This document shows positions 7,955 through 16,717 of a DNA stretch of 64,000 bases, piece after piece. The stretch lies in assembly GCA_903843965.1 (NCBI GenBank), contig CAIMRY010000013.1:1-64000 (forward strand). The letters are read 5' to 3'. Source of the DNA: an uncultured delta proteobacterium. Its GTDB lineage: Bacteria > Desulfobacterota > Desulfovibrionia > Desulfovibrionales > Desulfovibrionaceae. Position numbers and translations under genes: made by a program. Position 1 is the stretch's first letter. Each line of letters opens with the position of its first letter. The notes under the pieces were generated by a model. The model saw nothing but the letters and a program-made list of their open reading frames with translations. It ran no database searches and was not told the origin of the DNA.

Positions 7955-8299
7955 CTATTCCGCCGCCACCAGGTCGGCCAGCTTTGTGCCCACCACGTTC
8001 AGGCGGATGCCGTGGGCCTCGCGGATGGAGCCCACGGCGCGGAAGCCCTCGGGCGTCTCCTCGGTGACCTCCAGGTCCAGGTTGATGGCCGAAAGCTCGC
8101 CGAAGGTCGGGTACTTCTCGCCGCACAGGTGGCGGATCTCCACCGTGAGGTGCAGGGCCGGGCCGCTGCCCGCCTGCTGGCCGCGGAAGACGTGGCTGTC
8201 GTTGGCCCCGTGCACGCCGCAGTCGTCAAACACGGCCACGCCCTCGCCCACGGTGGCCAGGCTGGACTGAAAACGCACGTGATAGATGCCGTAGAGCAT
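7955..8299 (-). CDS. GrlR-like protein
   Basis: The protein has 114 residues. MLYGIYHVRFQ, GEGVAVFDDCGVHGANDSHVFRG, a central acidic strand and EGFRAVGSIREA match the beta-barrel repeat pattern of GrlR, the negative regulator of GrlA in attaching-and-effacing E. coli. No type III secretion genes are in the window, so the E. coli role cannot be carried over. It is a single gene upstream of the small Cys-motif gene on the same strand, about 190 bp apart. Confidence 0.6.
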   Translation of the reverse strand: MLYGIYHVRFQSSLATVGEGVAVFDDCGVHGANDSHVFRGQQAGSGPALHLTVEIRHLCGEKYPTFGELSAINLDLEVTEETPEGFRAVGSIREAHGIRLNVVGTKLADLVAAE

Positions 8300-8373
8300 A
8301 AGGGTCCTCGCACAGGAGATTTTCTACAGCATATACACGCAAACTGCGGGCAAGGGAAGTGCGCGGGCCGGAT

Positions 8374-9165
8374 TTACGCCCCGGAGTCGATCCAGATGAG
8401 CGCCATCTGGCGGCCGGTTGTGCGCGCAGCGCGGAAGGAGAAGAACTCCAGGGGGTTCGACCGCGTGCACAAGTCCAGGCCAAAAATGTTCCCGGACACA
8501 AGGCCCGCGCGCATGAGCTGGGTGCGCGTCAGCCGCCAGAGGTCCACGGTCTGGACCTCGGCGTCGTAGAAATCGGCAAAGTCCGGACCGAATTCGGCCT
8601 CAAAGCGGGTGAACTGCGCAGCCTGGGGCCCCAGGCTCGGGCCGCGCACGGCGCAAAGCTCGTCCGGGCCGCAGCCGTAGTGGGCGCACAGCCGGGCCAC
8701 GGCGCTGCCCGGCAGGTTGGCGACGTTGCCGCGCCAGCCCACGTGCAGGGCCGCCACAAAGCGGCCGGATTGGTGCGCCAGCAGAACCGGCTGGCAGTCT
8801 GCGGTCTTGATGACCAGGGCCAGGCCCGGGGTGCTGGTGGCCAGGGCATCGCCCTCCAGGCTGGCGGCTCGGTCAAGCTCAGTCGGCGCGGGCTCGATGT
8901 GCAGAACGTCGCCGTGGACCTGGCGCAGCTCGCACCAGGCCGAGAGCCCCAGCCCTGCGGCCAGGTTGCGGCGGTTGGCGGTCACAGCTGCGGGCTCATC
9001 CCCCTCATCAAAAGACAGGTTGGCCCCGTCAAAGGGCGGCAGGCTGGCCCCGCCACGGCGCGTGGTGAAGGCGCAGCAGACGCCCGCGAGCCCGGAATTA
9101 CCGCCAGGGTTTGAGCCGAGGGCCGGGCCGGGGAACCGGAAGGGGAGAACCCCTACCGGAACCAT
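8374..9165 (-). CDS. pgeF: Polyphenol oxidase / purine nucleoside phosphorylase family protein (YfiH)
   Basis: The protein has 263 residues. It has FTTRRGGAS near the N-terminus, LRQVHGD, a KTADCQPV segment and HVGWRGN, which carry the His/Cys/His metal ligands of the YfiH (former DUF152, CNF1/laccase-like) family. Members are reported as purine nucleoside phosphorylases or as peptidoglycan-editing factors. Its start overlaps the end of the cyclo-ligase gene by 13 bp, so the two are co-transcribed. Confidence 0.9.
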   Translation of the reverse strand: MVPVGVLPFRFPGPALGSNPGGNSGLAGVCCAFTTRRGGASLPPFDGANLSFDEGDEPAAVTANRRNLAAGLGLSAWCELRQVHGDVLHIEPAPTELDRAASLEGDALATSTPGLALVIKTADCQPVLLAHQSGRFVAALHVGWRGNVANLPGSAVARLCAHYGCGPDELCAVRGPSLGPQAAQFTRFEAEFGPDFADFYDAEVQTVDLWRLTRTQLMRAGLVSGNIFGLDLCTRSNPLEFFSFRAARTTGRQMALIWIDSGA

Positions 9166-9752
9166 TTCAGTTCATGCTCGGTGCACACGCCCTGGACCGG
9201 CGCGTCCCAGGCGTTCATGGGAAAGGACTCGATGCGCTGGAACTCGTAGCACAGGCCGAGCGTCACGGTGTCGTCCATCTCGGGCCGGGCCATGAGCCGG
9301 TCGTAGTAGCCGCCGCCAAAGCCCAGGCGGTAGCCCCGCGCGTCAAAGGCCACGGCGGGCACCAGCACCAGGTCCGGCACAAAGGGCTCGCCGGAGTCCT
9401 CGCGCGTCAGGCAGCAGGGCGCGGGCTCCATGATGTTGAAGGAGCCCTCGATGAGGTCATCCTCGCTGGTGCAGGCGCAGATGTCCATGAAGCCGGGCTG
9501 TTCCGGGCGGCAGCGCGGCAACAGGGCCATGGCCCCGCGCTCCCAGAGCTCGGCCAAAAGCGCGCGCGTGTCGATCTCGTTCTTGATGGGCCAATACAAA
9601 AGCACGCTGTACGCGTTCCTCCATTCGGAGAGGGCGCGCACGCGCTCGGTCACGGCCATGCTGGCCCGCTTCACCTCGTCCGGGGAGAGCGCCTTGCGCC
9701 GCTCCACCATCATCTTGCGAATGCTGTCTTTTTCCTGGCTGGCCTCGTTCAT
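9153..9752 (-). CDS. 5-formyltetrahydrofolate cyclo-ligase
   Basis: The protein has 199 residues and converts 5-formyl-THF to 5,10-methenyl-THF with ATP. Typical elements are the basic N-terminal SIRKMMVERRKALSPDE, a YWPIKNEIDT segment and the diagnostic DARGYRLGFGGGYYDR loop. ATG 9752 is preceded by GGGGGAG; the longer frame is not used. It is first in a two-gene operon with the YfiH family gene. Confidence 0.92.
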   Translation of the reverse strand: MNEASQEKDSIRKMMVERRKALSPDEVKRASMAVTERVRALSEWRNAYSVLLYWPIKNEIDTRALLAELWERGAMALLPRCRPEQPGFMDICACTSEDDLIEGSFNIMEPAPCCLTREDSGEPFVPDLVLVPAVAFDARGYRLGFGGGYYDRLMARPEMDDTVTLGLCYEFQRIESFPMNAWDAPVQGVCTEHELKWFR

Positions 9753-9946
9753 CGCTCCCCCTGAACCTGAAAAATCAAGCGCCCCCATTGCCTTTGCGCC
9801 CGGTCTTTGTGTATGCTATGAATGGCCGTATTGGAAGCGAAAAATCCCCGCCCGAAACGGCGGGGAATGCAGCGCGAGGGCCGCACTCCAGCCGGCCCGA
9901 TGGAATCACAGCCTCGCCACGCGGCGAGCCGCGCCAGGAGAAAACC

Positions 9947-10630
9947 ATGTACTGGATCGCCGTGGGCGATGTGCACGAGAGCATCGGCATGCTGAACTCC
10001 ATCCCCGGCGTGCGCCAGGCCGAGGGACTGATCCTCACCGGCGACCTGACCAACCGGGGCCGCGCGGACAAGGCCAAACGCGTGCTGGAGCAGGCCAAAA
10101 GCGCCAACAAGAACCTGCTGGCCCAGATGGGCAACATGGACCACGCCGAGGTGGGCGAACTTTTGACCCGGCGCGGGATCAACATCCACCGCCAGGCGCG
10201 CCTGCTCGCCCCGGGGCTGGTGCTCATGGGCGTGGGCTGGTCCACCCCCACCCCGTTTGGCACCCCGTCTGAAATCGCCGAGGCCGAGCTGACGCGCTGG
10301 ATAGCCGAGACCCACCGGCTGGCCCTGGACCTGGCGGCCAGCGCCTGGCCCCAGGGCAAGACCCGGCTGGTGGCCGTCATCCACACCCCGCCGCTGAACA
10401 CCGCGCTGGACCGCACCTCCGGCGGGGCCCACGTGGGCAGCGCGGGCGTGCGGGCCTTCATCGAGAATGTCCAGCCCGAGGTGGTCATCTGCGGGCACAT
10501 CCACGAGGCCCAGGGCCAGGAGCGCCTGGGCCACAGCCACGTGCTCAACCCCGGCCTGCTGGCCGAGGGCGGCTACGTGCGCCTGAGCCTGACCGACGGC
10601 CAGCTGCGCGCCAGCCTGGAACGGGTGTAG
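9947..10630 (+). CDS. Calcineurin-like metallophosphoesterase
   Basis: The protein has 227 residues. The start at 9947 follows GGAG. Metal-binding motifs are AVGDVHES (DxH), LTGDLTNRG (GDxxxR-like), MGNMDH (GNxDH), VIHTPP and CGHIHEAQG (GHxH). It is close to the YfcE/YmdB-like single-domain phosphoesterases; the substrate is unknown. It is followed after 4 bp by rlmH, so the two are probably co-expressed. Confidence 0.85.
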   Translation: MYWIAVGDVHESIGMLNSIPGVRQAEGLILTGDLTNRGRADKAKRVLEQAKSANKNLLAQMGNMDHAEVGELLTRRGINIHRQARLLAPGLVLMGVGWSTPTPFGTPSEIAEAELTRWIAETHRLALDLAASAWPQGKTRLVAVIHTPPLNTALDRTSGGAHVGSAGVRAFIENVQPEVVICGHIHEAQGQERLGHSHVLNPGLLAEGGYVRLSLTDGQLRASLERV

Positions 10631-10634
10631 CGCC

Positions 10635-11126
10635 ATGGCCCCGCAGGTTTTTTGCCTGTTCGTCGGCAAATGCCGCGAGCCCAGCTTGCGCCAGGCGTCC
10701 GACCTCTACGCGCTGAAGCTCTCGCGCCTGGCCCGCAGCGAGGTGGCGCTGGTCAAGGACGCGCCCGCAGCCTGCACGGCGGCGGACAAATGCCTGCGCG
10801 AGGGGCGCGACATGCTCTCCCGCCTGGAGCCCCGGCACCTGCCGGGCGCGGTGGTCATCGCCCTGGACGAGCGCGGCGAGAACTGGTCCAGCCGCGAACT
10901 GGCGACTAAGCTTAAAGCGTGGGAAGACGCGGCGCGCACCCCCTGCTTCCTGGTGGGCGGGGCCTATGGCCTGTCCGACGAGGTGCGCGAACGCGCGCGG
11001 TCCGGCGGAGCGCTGTTTTCGCTGGGGCGCATCACCCTGCCCCACGAGCTGGCCCGTGTGGTGCTGCTGGAGCAGCTGTACCGCGCGGCCAGCATCAACA
11101 AGGGCCTGCCGTACCACCACGACTGA
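10635..11126 (+). CDS. rlmH: 23S rRNA pseudouridine-1915 N3-methyltransferase RlmH
   Basis: The protein has 163 residues, a SPOUT-class methyltransferase. ALDERG, FLVGGAYGLSDEV (SAM-binding trefoil knot) and the C-terminal ITLPHELARVVLLEQLYRA ending in GLPYHHD are family signatures. It modifies helix 69 of 23S rRNA in the assembled 70S ribosome. It starts 4 bp after the phosphoesterase. Confidence 0.95.
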   Translation: MAPQVFCLFVGKCREPSLRQASDLYALKLSRLARSEVALVKDAPAACTAADKCLREGRDMLSRLEPRHLPGAVVIALDERGENWSSRELATKLKAWEDAARTPCFLVGGAYGLSDEVRERARSGGALFSLGRITLPHELARVVLLEQLYRAASINKGLPYHHD

Positions 11127-11423
11127 GGGCAAACGCGACTGTGGGCGAACGAGATTGAGGCCGAATGCGACTGAGGCGGGCCGCAGCGGCCTGCATTCGC
11201 CGAGGCCGAATCTCGCGGCTGACGGACATTGCGGCTGACGGACTGAACGTTTGCATGACTGCGCGGATTGGCGAAACCCAGAGCAACGGCGTGGTCCGCT
11301 GCCCCTGGCTAAGCCCCACGCCATTGACGAAAATCGGCGCACGCGGCAAGAACCACCAGGACGCCCGGCCCTGCCAACCCGCGTCGGACCACGTCAGACC
11401 GCCAATGAACGGGAGACCCGCAG
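11127..11423. other. Intergenic region with short degenerate repeats
   Basis: Near the start, variants of a GGCxxAxxCGACTGxGG unit occur about four times (11127-11180). No convincing ORF, terminator or RNA was recognised in the rest. Confidence 0.4.
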
Positions 11424-11642
11424 ATGCTCAACCAAGCCCTTCTGGACACACTCGCCGACTACTTCGCCTCCGGCGACCTGGAGTTCGACTTTGAGCACGG
11501 CGACGAGGCGCGCCGTCAGATGATCCTGGGATACCTGGAGAAGTTGATGGACCTAGCGGACCAGGCCGACGAGCTGGCCACCAAGCTCATCTTCAAGGGC
11601 GGGCTGCTTCAGGCCATGGCCGGAATCAGGGACCAGAAGTAG
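11424..11642 (+). CDS. Small hypothetical protein
   Basis: The protein has 72 residues and is predicted all-helical and acidic (LADYFASGDLEFDFEHGDEARRQMILGYLEKLMDLADQADELATK). ATG 11424 is preceded by GGGAG. Its last 34 bp overlap the 3' end of rsmG on the other strand. No family is named with confidence. Confidence 0.6.
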   Translation: MLNQALLDTLADYFASGDLEFDFEHGDEARRQMILGYLEKLMDLADQADELATKLIFKGGLLQAMAGIRDQK

Positions 11643-12448
11643 CGCGTCTTGCCGCTGGCCGGGTAGGCTTGGCTGGCCTCCAGCACAAAGCCCGCGCCCG
11701 TCGCGGCGTCCATTCCGGCGTCCATTCCGGCGTCCATTCCGGCGTCCATTCCGGCGTCCATTCCGCCGCCCGTTTCGACACCCGTTTCGCCGCCGCATTT
11801 GGCCAGCTCCGCAGCAGAGGGCGGCGGCTCGTTGGACAGCACCACCAGCCTGCCGCAGCCCTGCCCCGCGTCCTGTGATGTCGTGGGCACAAGCAGCTGC
11901 GCCGCCAGGGGCAAAAGTTTGGGCCAGGGCATGAAGGCCCGGCTGACGATGAGGTCTGCGCGCGGCCTGAGCCGCAGGCGCTCCAGCTCCGGTGCCACGG
12001 CCTCGGCCCGGCCATGGAACACGCGCACGCCCGGCAGGCCCCCGGTCTGTTGCAACTCGCCCACGACCTGGCGCAGGAACACTGCGCGCTTCTCGCGCAG
12101 CTCCACCAGCAGATAGTCGCCCGCCTCCCACAGCACCCGCAAGGGAATGCCCGGCAGGCCCGCGCCCGCGCCCAGGTCGAGGGTCAGCGGCCTGTCCGGC
12201 AGGCTTAAGCCCGCCAGGAACCGCGCCAGGTGCAGGCTGTCGGCTGTGAGGTCGCGGAAGACCTCGGGCCAGGTGGCGCGGCCCACCAGGTTCATGACGC
12301 GGCTCCACTTGAGCAGCAGCGTGAGGTAGCGCGAGAGCTGCTCGGCCTGGGGCTTGGTCAGGTCAAAGCCTGCGCGCCGGGCCTCGGACGCGATTTCGCC
12401 AGGGGCCGGGGCATAGGGCTTGGGTGGTTGTTTGGGCGGCTGGGGCAT
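11609..12448 (-). CDS. rsmG: 16S rRNA (guanine-527-N7)-methyltransferase RsmG with tandem-repeat insert
   Basis: The protein has 279 residues (family usually about 210). It has KWSRVMNLVG, LTADSLHL, the SAM motif LDLGAGAGLPGIPL, ELREKRAVFLRQV and VSRAFMPWPKLLPLA. The excess comes from an N-terminal Pro-rich tail and an insert before the last beta strands, where GMDA is repeated five times, encoded by five copies of a 12-bp unit (about 11701-11762). The core motifs are intact, so it is probably functional. It overlaps a small gene tail-to-tail. Confidence 0.9.
   Translation of the reverse strand: MPQPPKQPPKPYAPAPGEIASEARRAGFDLTKPQAEQLSRYLTLLLKWSRVMNLVGRATWPEVFRDLTADSLHLARFLAGLSLPDRPLTLDLGAGAGLPGIPLRVLWEAGDYLLVELREKRAVFLRQVVGELQQTGGLPGVRVFHGRAEAVAPELERLRLRPRADLIVSRAFMPWPKLLPLAAQLLVPTTSQDAGQGCGRLVVLSNEPPPSAAELAKCGGETGVETGGGMDAGMDAGMDAGMDAGMDAATGAGFVLEASQAYPASGKTRYFWSLIPAMA
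11701..11762. repeat. 12-bp tandem repeat inside rsmG
   Basis: Five near-perfect copies of GGCGTCCATTCC in the plus-strand view keep the reading frame of rsmG and encode GMDA repeats. It is a candidate length-variable microsatellite. Confidence 0.85.
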
Positions 12449-12692
12449 GGGGTGGTTGTACGCGGAGGGGGGAAAGGGGGCAAGGGCTGGGGGTTCGTGT
12501 GGCGCACTGGCCTGCGGGTGGCCGCGCGAACCTGCCGAGCAGGTGCGCCGAACGCCAATCAGACGCGCATCCGCACTCCGGTCGATCTGCGTACGAACAC
12601 CAACGAGGTCGCCTCAATCTACGACATCAAGAAGAAAGCGACCTGAGCCCCGCCCCTGCTTCGGCCCTGCTCCTCTTCCCCTTCCCGCTCCC

Positions 12693-15600
12693 CTACTTCT
12701 CCGCCGTGGCCAGCTTCCCCGCCAGTTCCTGGATGTCCTCCAGGTACTCGTGGTGGCGGTCCAGGTAGAAGGACAAGGCCCGGGCGAAGTTCTTGCCCAC
12801 CAGCCCGTCCAGAAAGACCTGGCTGATCTCCCGCTCGCGCAGGAGCACGTATTGCGAGAGCAGGAACACCCGGCGCTCCTCCGGCCCCATGTCGCGCAGA
12901 TACCCGGCCAAGACCCTGCGGGCGCGCGGCTGGTACATCCAGAAATACAACAAGTCCAGCGCGTTGACGATGATGATGCTCTCCAGCCCCTTGTGCTCGT
13001 AGCTCATGGTCAGCATGAACTGCTTGGGCGATTCGAGCAGGGCCAGGGCGTCCTCCTGGGGGAAGAGCAGCTCCAGCTGCTGGAAGGTGTCGAACAACTG
13101 GTTCAGCTTGCCCCGGTAGTCCCAGACGCGCATGCGGATGAACAGGTCGCGGTCGGCCAGACCCTCGATGAGCCCGGCCACGCAGTCGCTGGCCAGCTTG
13201 GAGATCACCGCCGCCCAGGGCGCCACGGCGTCCACGGCCTGCGGGTGGCCCGTGGCCGCCACAACAAAGACGATGGAGTGGCTGTAGACCAGGGCCAGCG
13301 GGATGGAGAGCACCGAGCGGAACAGGTTGGCCACGGCCGCAGCCATGGGCAGGCCGCGCAGCACGTTGTGGCTGAAGATGTACAGGCCGTTGGCCACGGC
13401 CATCACCGTGTACAGCACCAGCGGGCTGGTGGCCAGGGTGACGCCCAGGGCCTTGTTCAAGAGCTCGGTCTTGACCAGGTAGTCCAAGAGCGGCACGGAA
13501 AAGCCCGTGTACAACAGCGAATCCGCCAGCCGCCCCCAGCTGACCAGCCCGCTCCACTGCAAAAGCGACGAACGCCTGAACCCGCCTGAGCCCAGCACCA
13601 TCTGGATGACGTTGCGCACGCCGGTGATGCTGAACCAGATGAACGCCCCGAACCAGGCCAGCACCCACCAGTCCTTGGTCAGGGCAAAGGTCAGCGCCGC
13701 CGGGATGAACCCGGCCAGGATCTTGAGCGAGTTCTTGAGGTGCGAGTTGAGGTAGCGCAGGTGCGGCAGCCGTTGCGAGGTCTCCGGCTCCGGCTCGCGC
13801 TCCTCGGTGAAGGCGTCGTGCCCGTGCTCGCGCTGCACACCGCCCATGAGCGAGACGTTGCCGGGGCTGCCCGGCGTCAGGCGGTAGTTTTCGGCCAGCC
13901 ACTCCTCGCAGCGGTTGCGCAACAACACGCGCAGGGGCGGAAACACCGCAGCCAGGCCGTGCAGCAGGTCAAAGCGCGGCTCGCGCTCGTCCTCGGGCAG
14001 ATAGGTGACGCGCCTGCGCGCGCTGACGCTGACGTCCAGGCGCTTCTGCTCGGCTCCGGGCATGGCCGCCAGGGCGCGGCGCGCGCGTTTGGGCAGGGTG
14101 TCGACCACGACCATGCCCATGCCGTACAGGCGGCTGGACTGGCCCGTGGAGTCGGACCCGATGCACGAGGCCAGCGGGGTCTTGAGGTAATAGGAGCGCA
14201 GGGACGAGATGTCGAAGAGGATTTCCTGCAGCTTCTCGCGCCGGGTGCGCGAGCCCACGCTCTGGATGATGTCGCGGATGAGCTTTTTGAGCTTGATGAC
14301 GTTGGCGGTGTTCAGCGCGCGCTGCAGGTCGTTGATGCGCCGGTGGTCGAGCTCGCGCCCCAGGGCGCGGTCCTTCATGTTCACGATCTCCAGGTGCGTG
14401 ACCATGCCCTGGCAGTCGTAGAGGATCTCCAGCACGTCCTCCACGGTGAGCGCCCCCAGGCTCAGCGTGATGCGCCCCAGGGCATGGATGCCCAGCAGCC
14501 GCGCGGCCAGCTGCTGCGGGCCCAGCTTCAGCAGCTGCGGCACGTCGGGCCCGTCCGTGGGCAGGCCCGGGTCGGCCAGGGTGGGGTTCTTGGCGGGCTT
14601 GAGGAAACGCTCGATGATCTCGTCGGTGTCCAGGTCGCGCAAGCGCTTCAAGTGCTGGCGGATCTCCTCGCGCTCGGGCGCGGTGGCCGTGGCGAACTCG
14701 TGGCGCAAATAGTCGGCCTGCTTCTGCATCAGCGGCAGCAGCCGGTCGTGGATGAACTTGCCCAGGTGCTCCAGCGAGGCCTGGCCAGCGCCCACAAAGC
14801 GCCGGAACTCGGCCTCGGGCAGGGGGGGCAGCTCCAGGCCCAGCTCGCGCAGCAGCGCCTGCCGGTGCATGGCGTTGAACTGGCCAAAGGCCTCCTGCAC
14901 GTAGCGCTGGTGGTGGAGCGAGACCAGGCGCGATTCCTCGAAAAAGCGCAGCACCTCTGGCTGGTCCAAAAAGTCCAAAAACTCCGACGGGCTGGCAAAA
15001 CCCTCCGGTGTCCAGATCATCTTCAGGTAGCGGCCCCGAAAACGCGGCGTGAACTCGATGCCGATGCGCACCTGCACGTTCATGACGCGCGCTGCCTCCA
15101 GCAGCTCGGTCGCCACCTCGGGCAGCACGTGGTTGTAGTAGATCACCGTGAGCCGCCGGATGCCCTTGATCCAGGCGTCCATGACCAGATGCGTGGAGGA
15201 CTTGCGGCCTTTGGTGTTGGCGTCGTGCACGTGGTCGTCGAAGGTGATCTGGCTTAAGTCTTCCGGCATCTCCAGCAGGTGGAAGCGCTCCAGGTGGCGG
15301 CGGACGACCCTGGGCTTGCCCGAGGTGGCCTCGCGGAAGTCGTGGGCCAGGGTCAGCTGGGCCAGGGGATCGCCGCTGGCGCGCACCATCTCCTTCATGA
15401 GCTGCACCAGCACGCGGGCGGTGTTGTAGCGCAGGCCGCCCTTGGCCGTGGACAAAACCTCCGCGTGCAGGCCGCGCAGGGCCGAGAGCCGGTCGTCGGC
15501 CTTGCCGGTCTCCAGCGAGCCCAAAAGATGCACCACCGCGTAGGCGATGCGCAGGCCGCGCGTGGCGGCCATCTCCTTGATGCCGTGGGGATGCATGTAC

Positions 15601-15761
15601 GGAGCCAGCAGCTTCTTGTGCGCGGGCGCGTCCTCGCGGTTGACCACGTCGCAGACGATGCGCAACAGGTCGTAGTCCTTCTTGTCGAAGAACGCCGGCG
15701 AGGGCCGCAGCGCCGCAAAACTTTCCGGCGTCTGGCCGCAATAGGAGCTGGTGGCGTCCAT
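12693..15761 (-). CDS. Large membrane protein of unknown function with PHP-like segment
   Basis: The protein has 1022 residues. The soluble N-terminal two thirds include ITFDDHVHDANTKGRKSSTH and, about 65 residues on, VRIGIEFTPRFRG, which resemble the His and Glu blocks of PHP-type metal-dependent hydrolases, although I would not call the domain firmly. Residues about 680-900 contain several hydrophobic helices (FIPAALTFALTKDWWVLAWFG, LVLYTVMAVANGLYIFS, SIPLALVYSHSIVFVVAA), and the C-terminal 120 residues are soluble and helical. There are no close relatives in the window. It is a single gene with its own upstream region. It might link a cytosolic enzyme-like domain to the inner membrane. Confidence 0.8.
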   Translation of the reverse strand: MDATSSYCGQTPESFAALRPSPAFFDKKDYDLLRIVCDVVNREDAPAHKKLLAPYMHPHGIKEMAATRGLRIAYAVVHLLGSLETGKADDRLSALRGLHAEVLSTAKGGLRYNTARVLVQLMKEMVRASGDPLAQLTLAHDFREATSGKPRVVRRHLERFHLLEMPEDLSQITFDDHVHDANTKGRKSSTHLVMDAWIKGIRRLTVIYYNHVLPEVATELLEAARVMNVQVRIGIEFTPRFRGRYLKMIWTPEGFASPSEFLDFLDQPEVLRFFEESRLVSLHHQRYVQEAFGQFNAMHRQALLRELGLELPPLPEAEFRRFVGAGQASLEHLGKFIHDRLLPLMQKQADYLRHEFATATAPEREEIRQHLKRLRDLDTDEIIERFLKPAKNPTLADPGLPTDGPDVPQLLKLGPQQLAARLLGIHALGRITLSLGALTVEDVLEILYDCQGMVTHLEIVNMKDRALGRELDHRRINDLQRALNTANVIKLKKLIRDIIQSVGSRTRREKLQEILFDISSLRSYYLKTPLASCIGSDSTGQSSRLYGMGMVVVDTLPKRARRALAAMPGAEQKRLDVSVSARRRVTYLPEDEREPRFDLLHGLAAVFPPLRVLLRNRCEEWLAENYRLTPGSPGNVSLMGGVQREHGHDAFTEEREPEPETSQRLPHLRYLNSHLKNSLKILAGFIPAALTFALTKDWWVLAWFGAFIWFSITGVRNVIQMVLGSGGFRRSSLLQWSGLVSWGRLADSLLYTGFSVPLLDYLVKTELLNKALGVTLATSPLVLYTVMAVANGLYIFSHNVLRGLPMAAAVANLFRSVLSIPLALVYSHSIVFVVAATGHPQAVDAVAPWAAVISKLASDCVAGLIEGLADRDLFIRMRVWDYRGKLNQLFDTFQQLELLFPQEDALALLESPKQFMLTMSYEHKGLESIIIVNALDLLYFWMYQPRARRVLAGYLRDMGPEERRVFLLSQYVLLREREISQVFLDGLVGKNFARALSFYLDRHHEYLEDIQELAGKLATAEK

Positions 15762-15874
15762 GATCCCCCTGTGGTCCGGCCTGGGCGCACCCCAGGCAGA
15801 ACGTGACTGTTTTCACAATCAGCAGGCGGCGTCAAAAAGTCAAGGCCGGGGCCTGTTTTTCATCCGCTCCAAAA

Positions 15875-15953
15875 CCTGTCAACCGGTAATTTTTGTCTTT
15901 TTTCCGGCCAAAAACGGGTGATTTTTGTCCAGGCCGATTTGCGGGTGTATGCT
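15875..15953 (+). promoter_or_regulatory. Shared 79-bp promoter element, copy A (before Bbp19-like gene)
   Basis: It starts with CCTGTCAA, then an ATTTTTGTC box, TTCCGGCCAAAAACGGGT, a second box TTTTTGTCC (15922-15930) and a TATGCT -10 17 bp further. It ends 20 bp before the ATG at 15974. It is the same element as copies B, C and D and has the same 79-bp length as B and C. Confidence 0.85.
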
Positions 15954-15973
15954 TGCGCAAACAGGAGGATCAC

Positions 15974-16213
15974 ATGCGTGAACAGACAGACTTGCACCTG
16001 GCCTATGTCCGGGCTTTTGCAGGGGAGGCCGGGCGGCTTGTCCTGGCCGACCTCTCCCGGCAGGGCTTCCTGCGGCAGACGAGCTTCCACCCGGACCCGC
16101 AGCGCGCGGCCTTCAACGAGGGCCGCCGCAGCCTGGCGCTGCACATCCGGCAGATGATCGACGGGGCAACGCCGAGCCGCCAGGCGACCCTGCCCAGCCC
16201 GGATGCGCCCTGA
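15974..16213 (+). CDS. Phage Bbp19-like protein
   Basis: The protein has 79 residues. ATG 15974 follows AGGAGG. It has an N-terminal helix and FNEGRRSLALHIRQMI, the motif of the small Bbp19 family found between portal/terminase and capsid genes of short-tailed phages such as Bordetella BPP-1. Here it stands alone as a one-gene unit under promoter copy A, with no portal or capsid gene beside it. Confidence 0.65.
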   Translation: MREQTDLHLAYVRAFAGEAGRLVLADLSRQGFLRQTSFHPDPQRAAFNEGRRSLALHIRQMIDGATPSRQATLPSPDAP

Positions 16214-16306
16214 TCTGGACGGGCGACGCGGGCGGCGCTGCGAAAGGCTGACCCGGAGCCTGCGGGAAGCTGCGGCGCTGTGCGCCTGCGCAGATGGTGG
16301 ACGCCG

Positions 16307-16358
16307 GAGGATTCAAGCCAGAGGGTTCAGGCCAGAGGATTCAGTCGGAGGATTCAAC
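16307..16358. repeat. Short degenerate direct repeats
   Basis: Four variants of a 13-15 bp GGAGGATTCAAxCCAGA-like unit lie in the non-coding stretch after the Bbp19-like gene. No function is visible. Confidence 0.5.
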
Positions 16359-16429
16359 CTAGGTGGAACATGGCAGCAAAGACGCGGCCCGCCCAGAACC
16401 AGACGGACGGCCCCTGCCGGGCGCAGGAC

Positions 16430-16461
16430 AAAAAAAGAGGGGGGACCCGAAAGTCCCCCCC
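16430..16461 (-). terminator. Rho-independent terminator of the lipoprotein-like gene
   Basis: On the minus strand GGGGGGAC-TTTCGG-GTCCCCCC is followed by TCTTTTTTT, 23 bp after the stop of the 16484-16717 gene. Confidence 0.9.
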
Positions 16462-16483
16462 AGATGGTCAGATGCCTTGAGCC

Positions 16484-16717
16484 TTAGGGCTTCTTGGCTT
16501 CGGCCGGCTTGGCGGCTTCAGCGGCGGGAGCCGGGGCGGCAGCGGCGTCAGCGGGCTTCACGTCAGCGGGCTTGGCATCAGCAGGAGCGGCGGCAGGAGC
16601 CGGGGCAGGAGCGGCAGCAGCGGGCTCAGCCTTCTTCTCTTCGGCTTTCTTCTCACCGCAAGCGGAGACACCAAGGGCCAGGGACGCAACGATCATGACG
16701 GCGAACAGCTTCTTCAT
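16484..16717 (-). CDS. Small Ala/Pro-rich lipoprotein
   Basis: The protein has 77 residues. MKKLFAVMIVASLALGVSAC is a lipoprotein signal with lipobox GVSAC; the mature part is EKKAEEKK followed by Ala/Pro/Lys/Asp repeats (PADAKPADVKPADAAAAPAP). This is a flexible periplasmic spacer with no catalytic domain. It has AGAGAGGAAGG upstream and a strong terminator downstream. It sits between two phage-promoter units but is on the other strand and lacks the shared element. Confidence 0.8.
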   Translation of the reverse strand: MKKLFAVMIVASLALGVSACGEKKAEEKKAEPAAAAPAPAPAAAPADAKPADVKPADAAAAPAPAAEAAKPAEAKKP

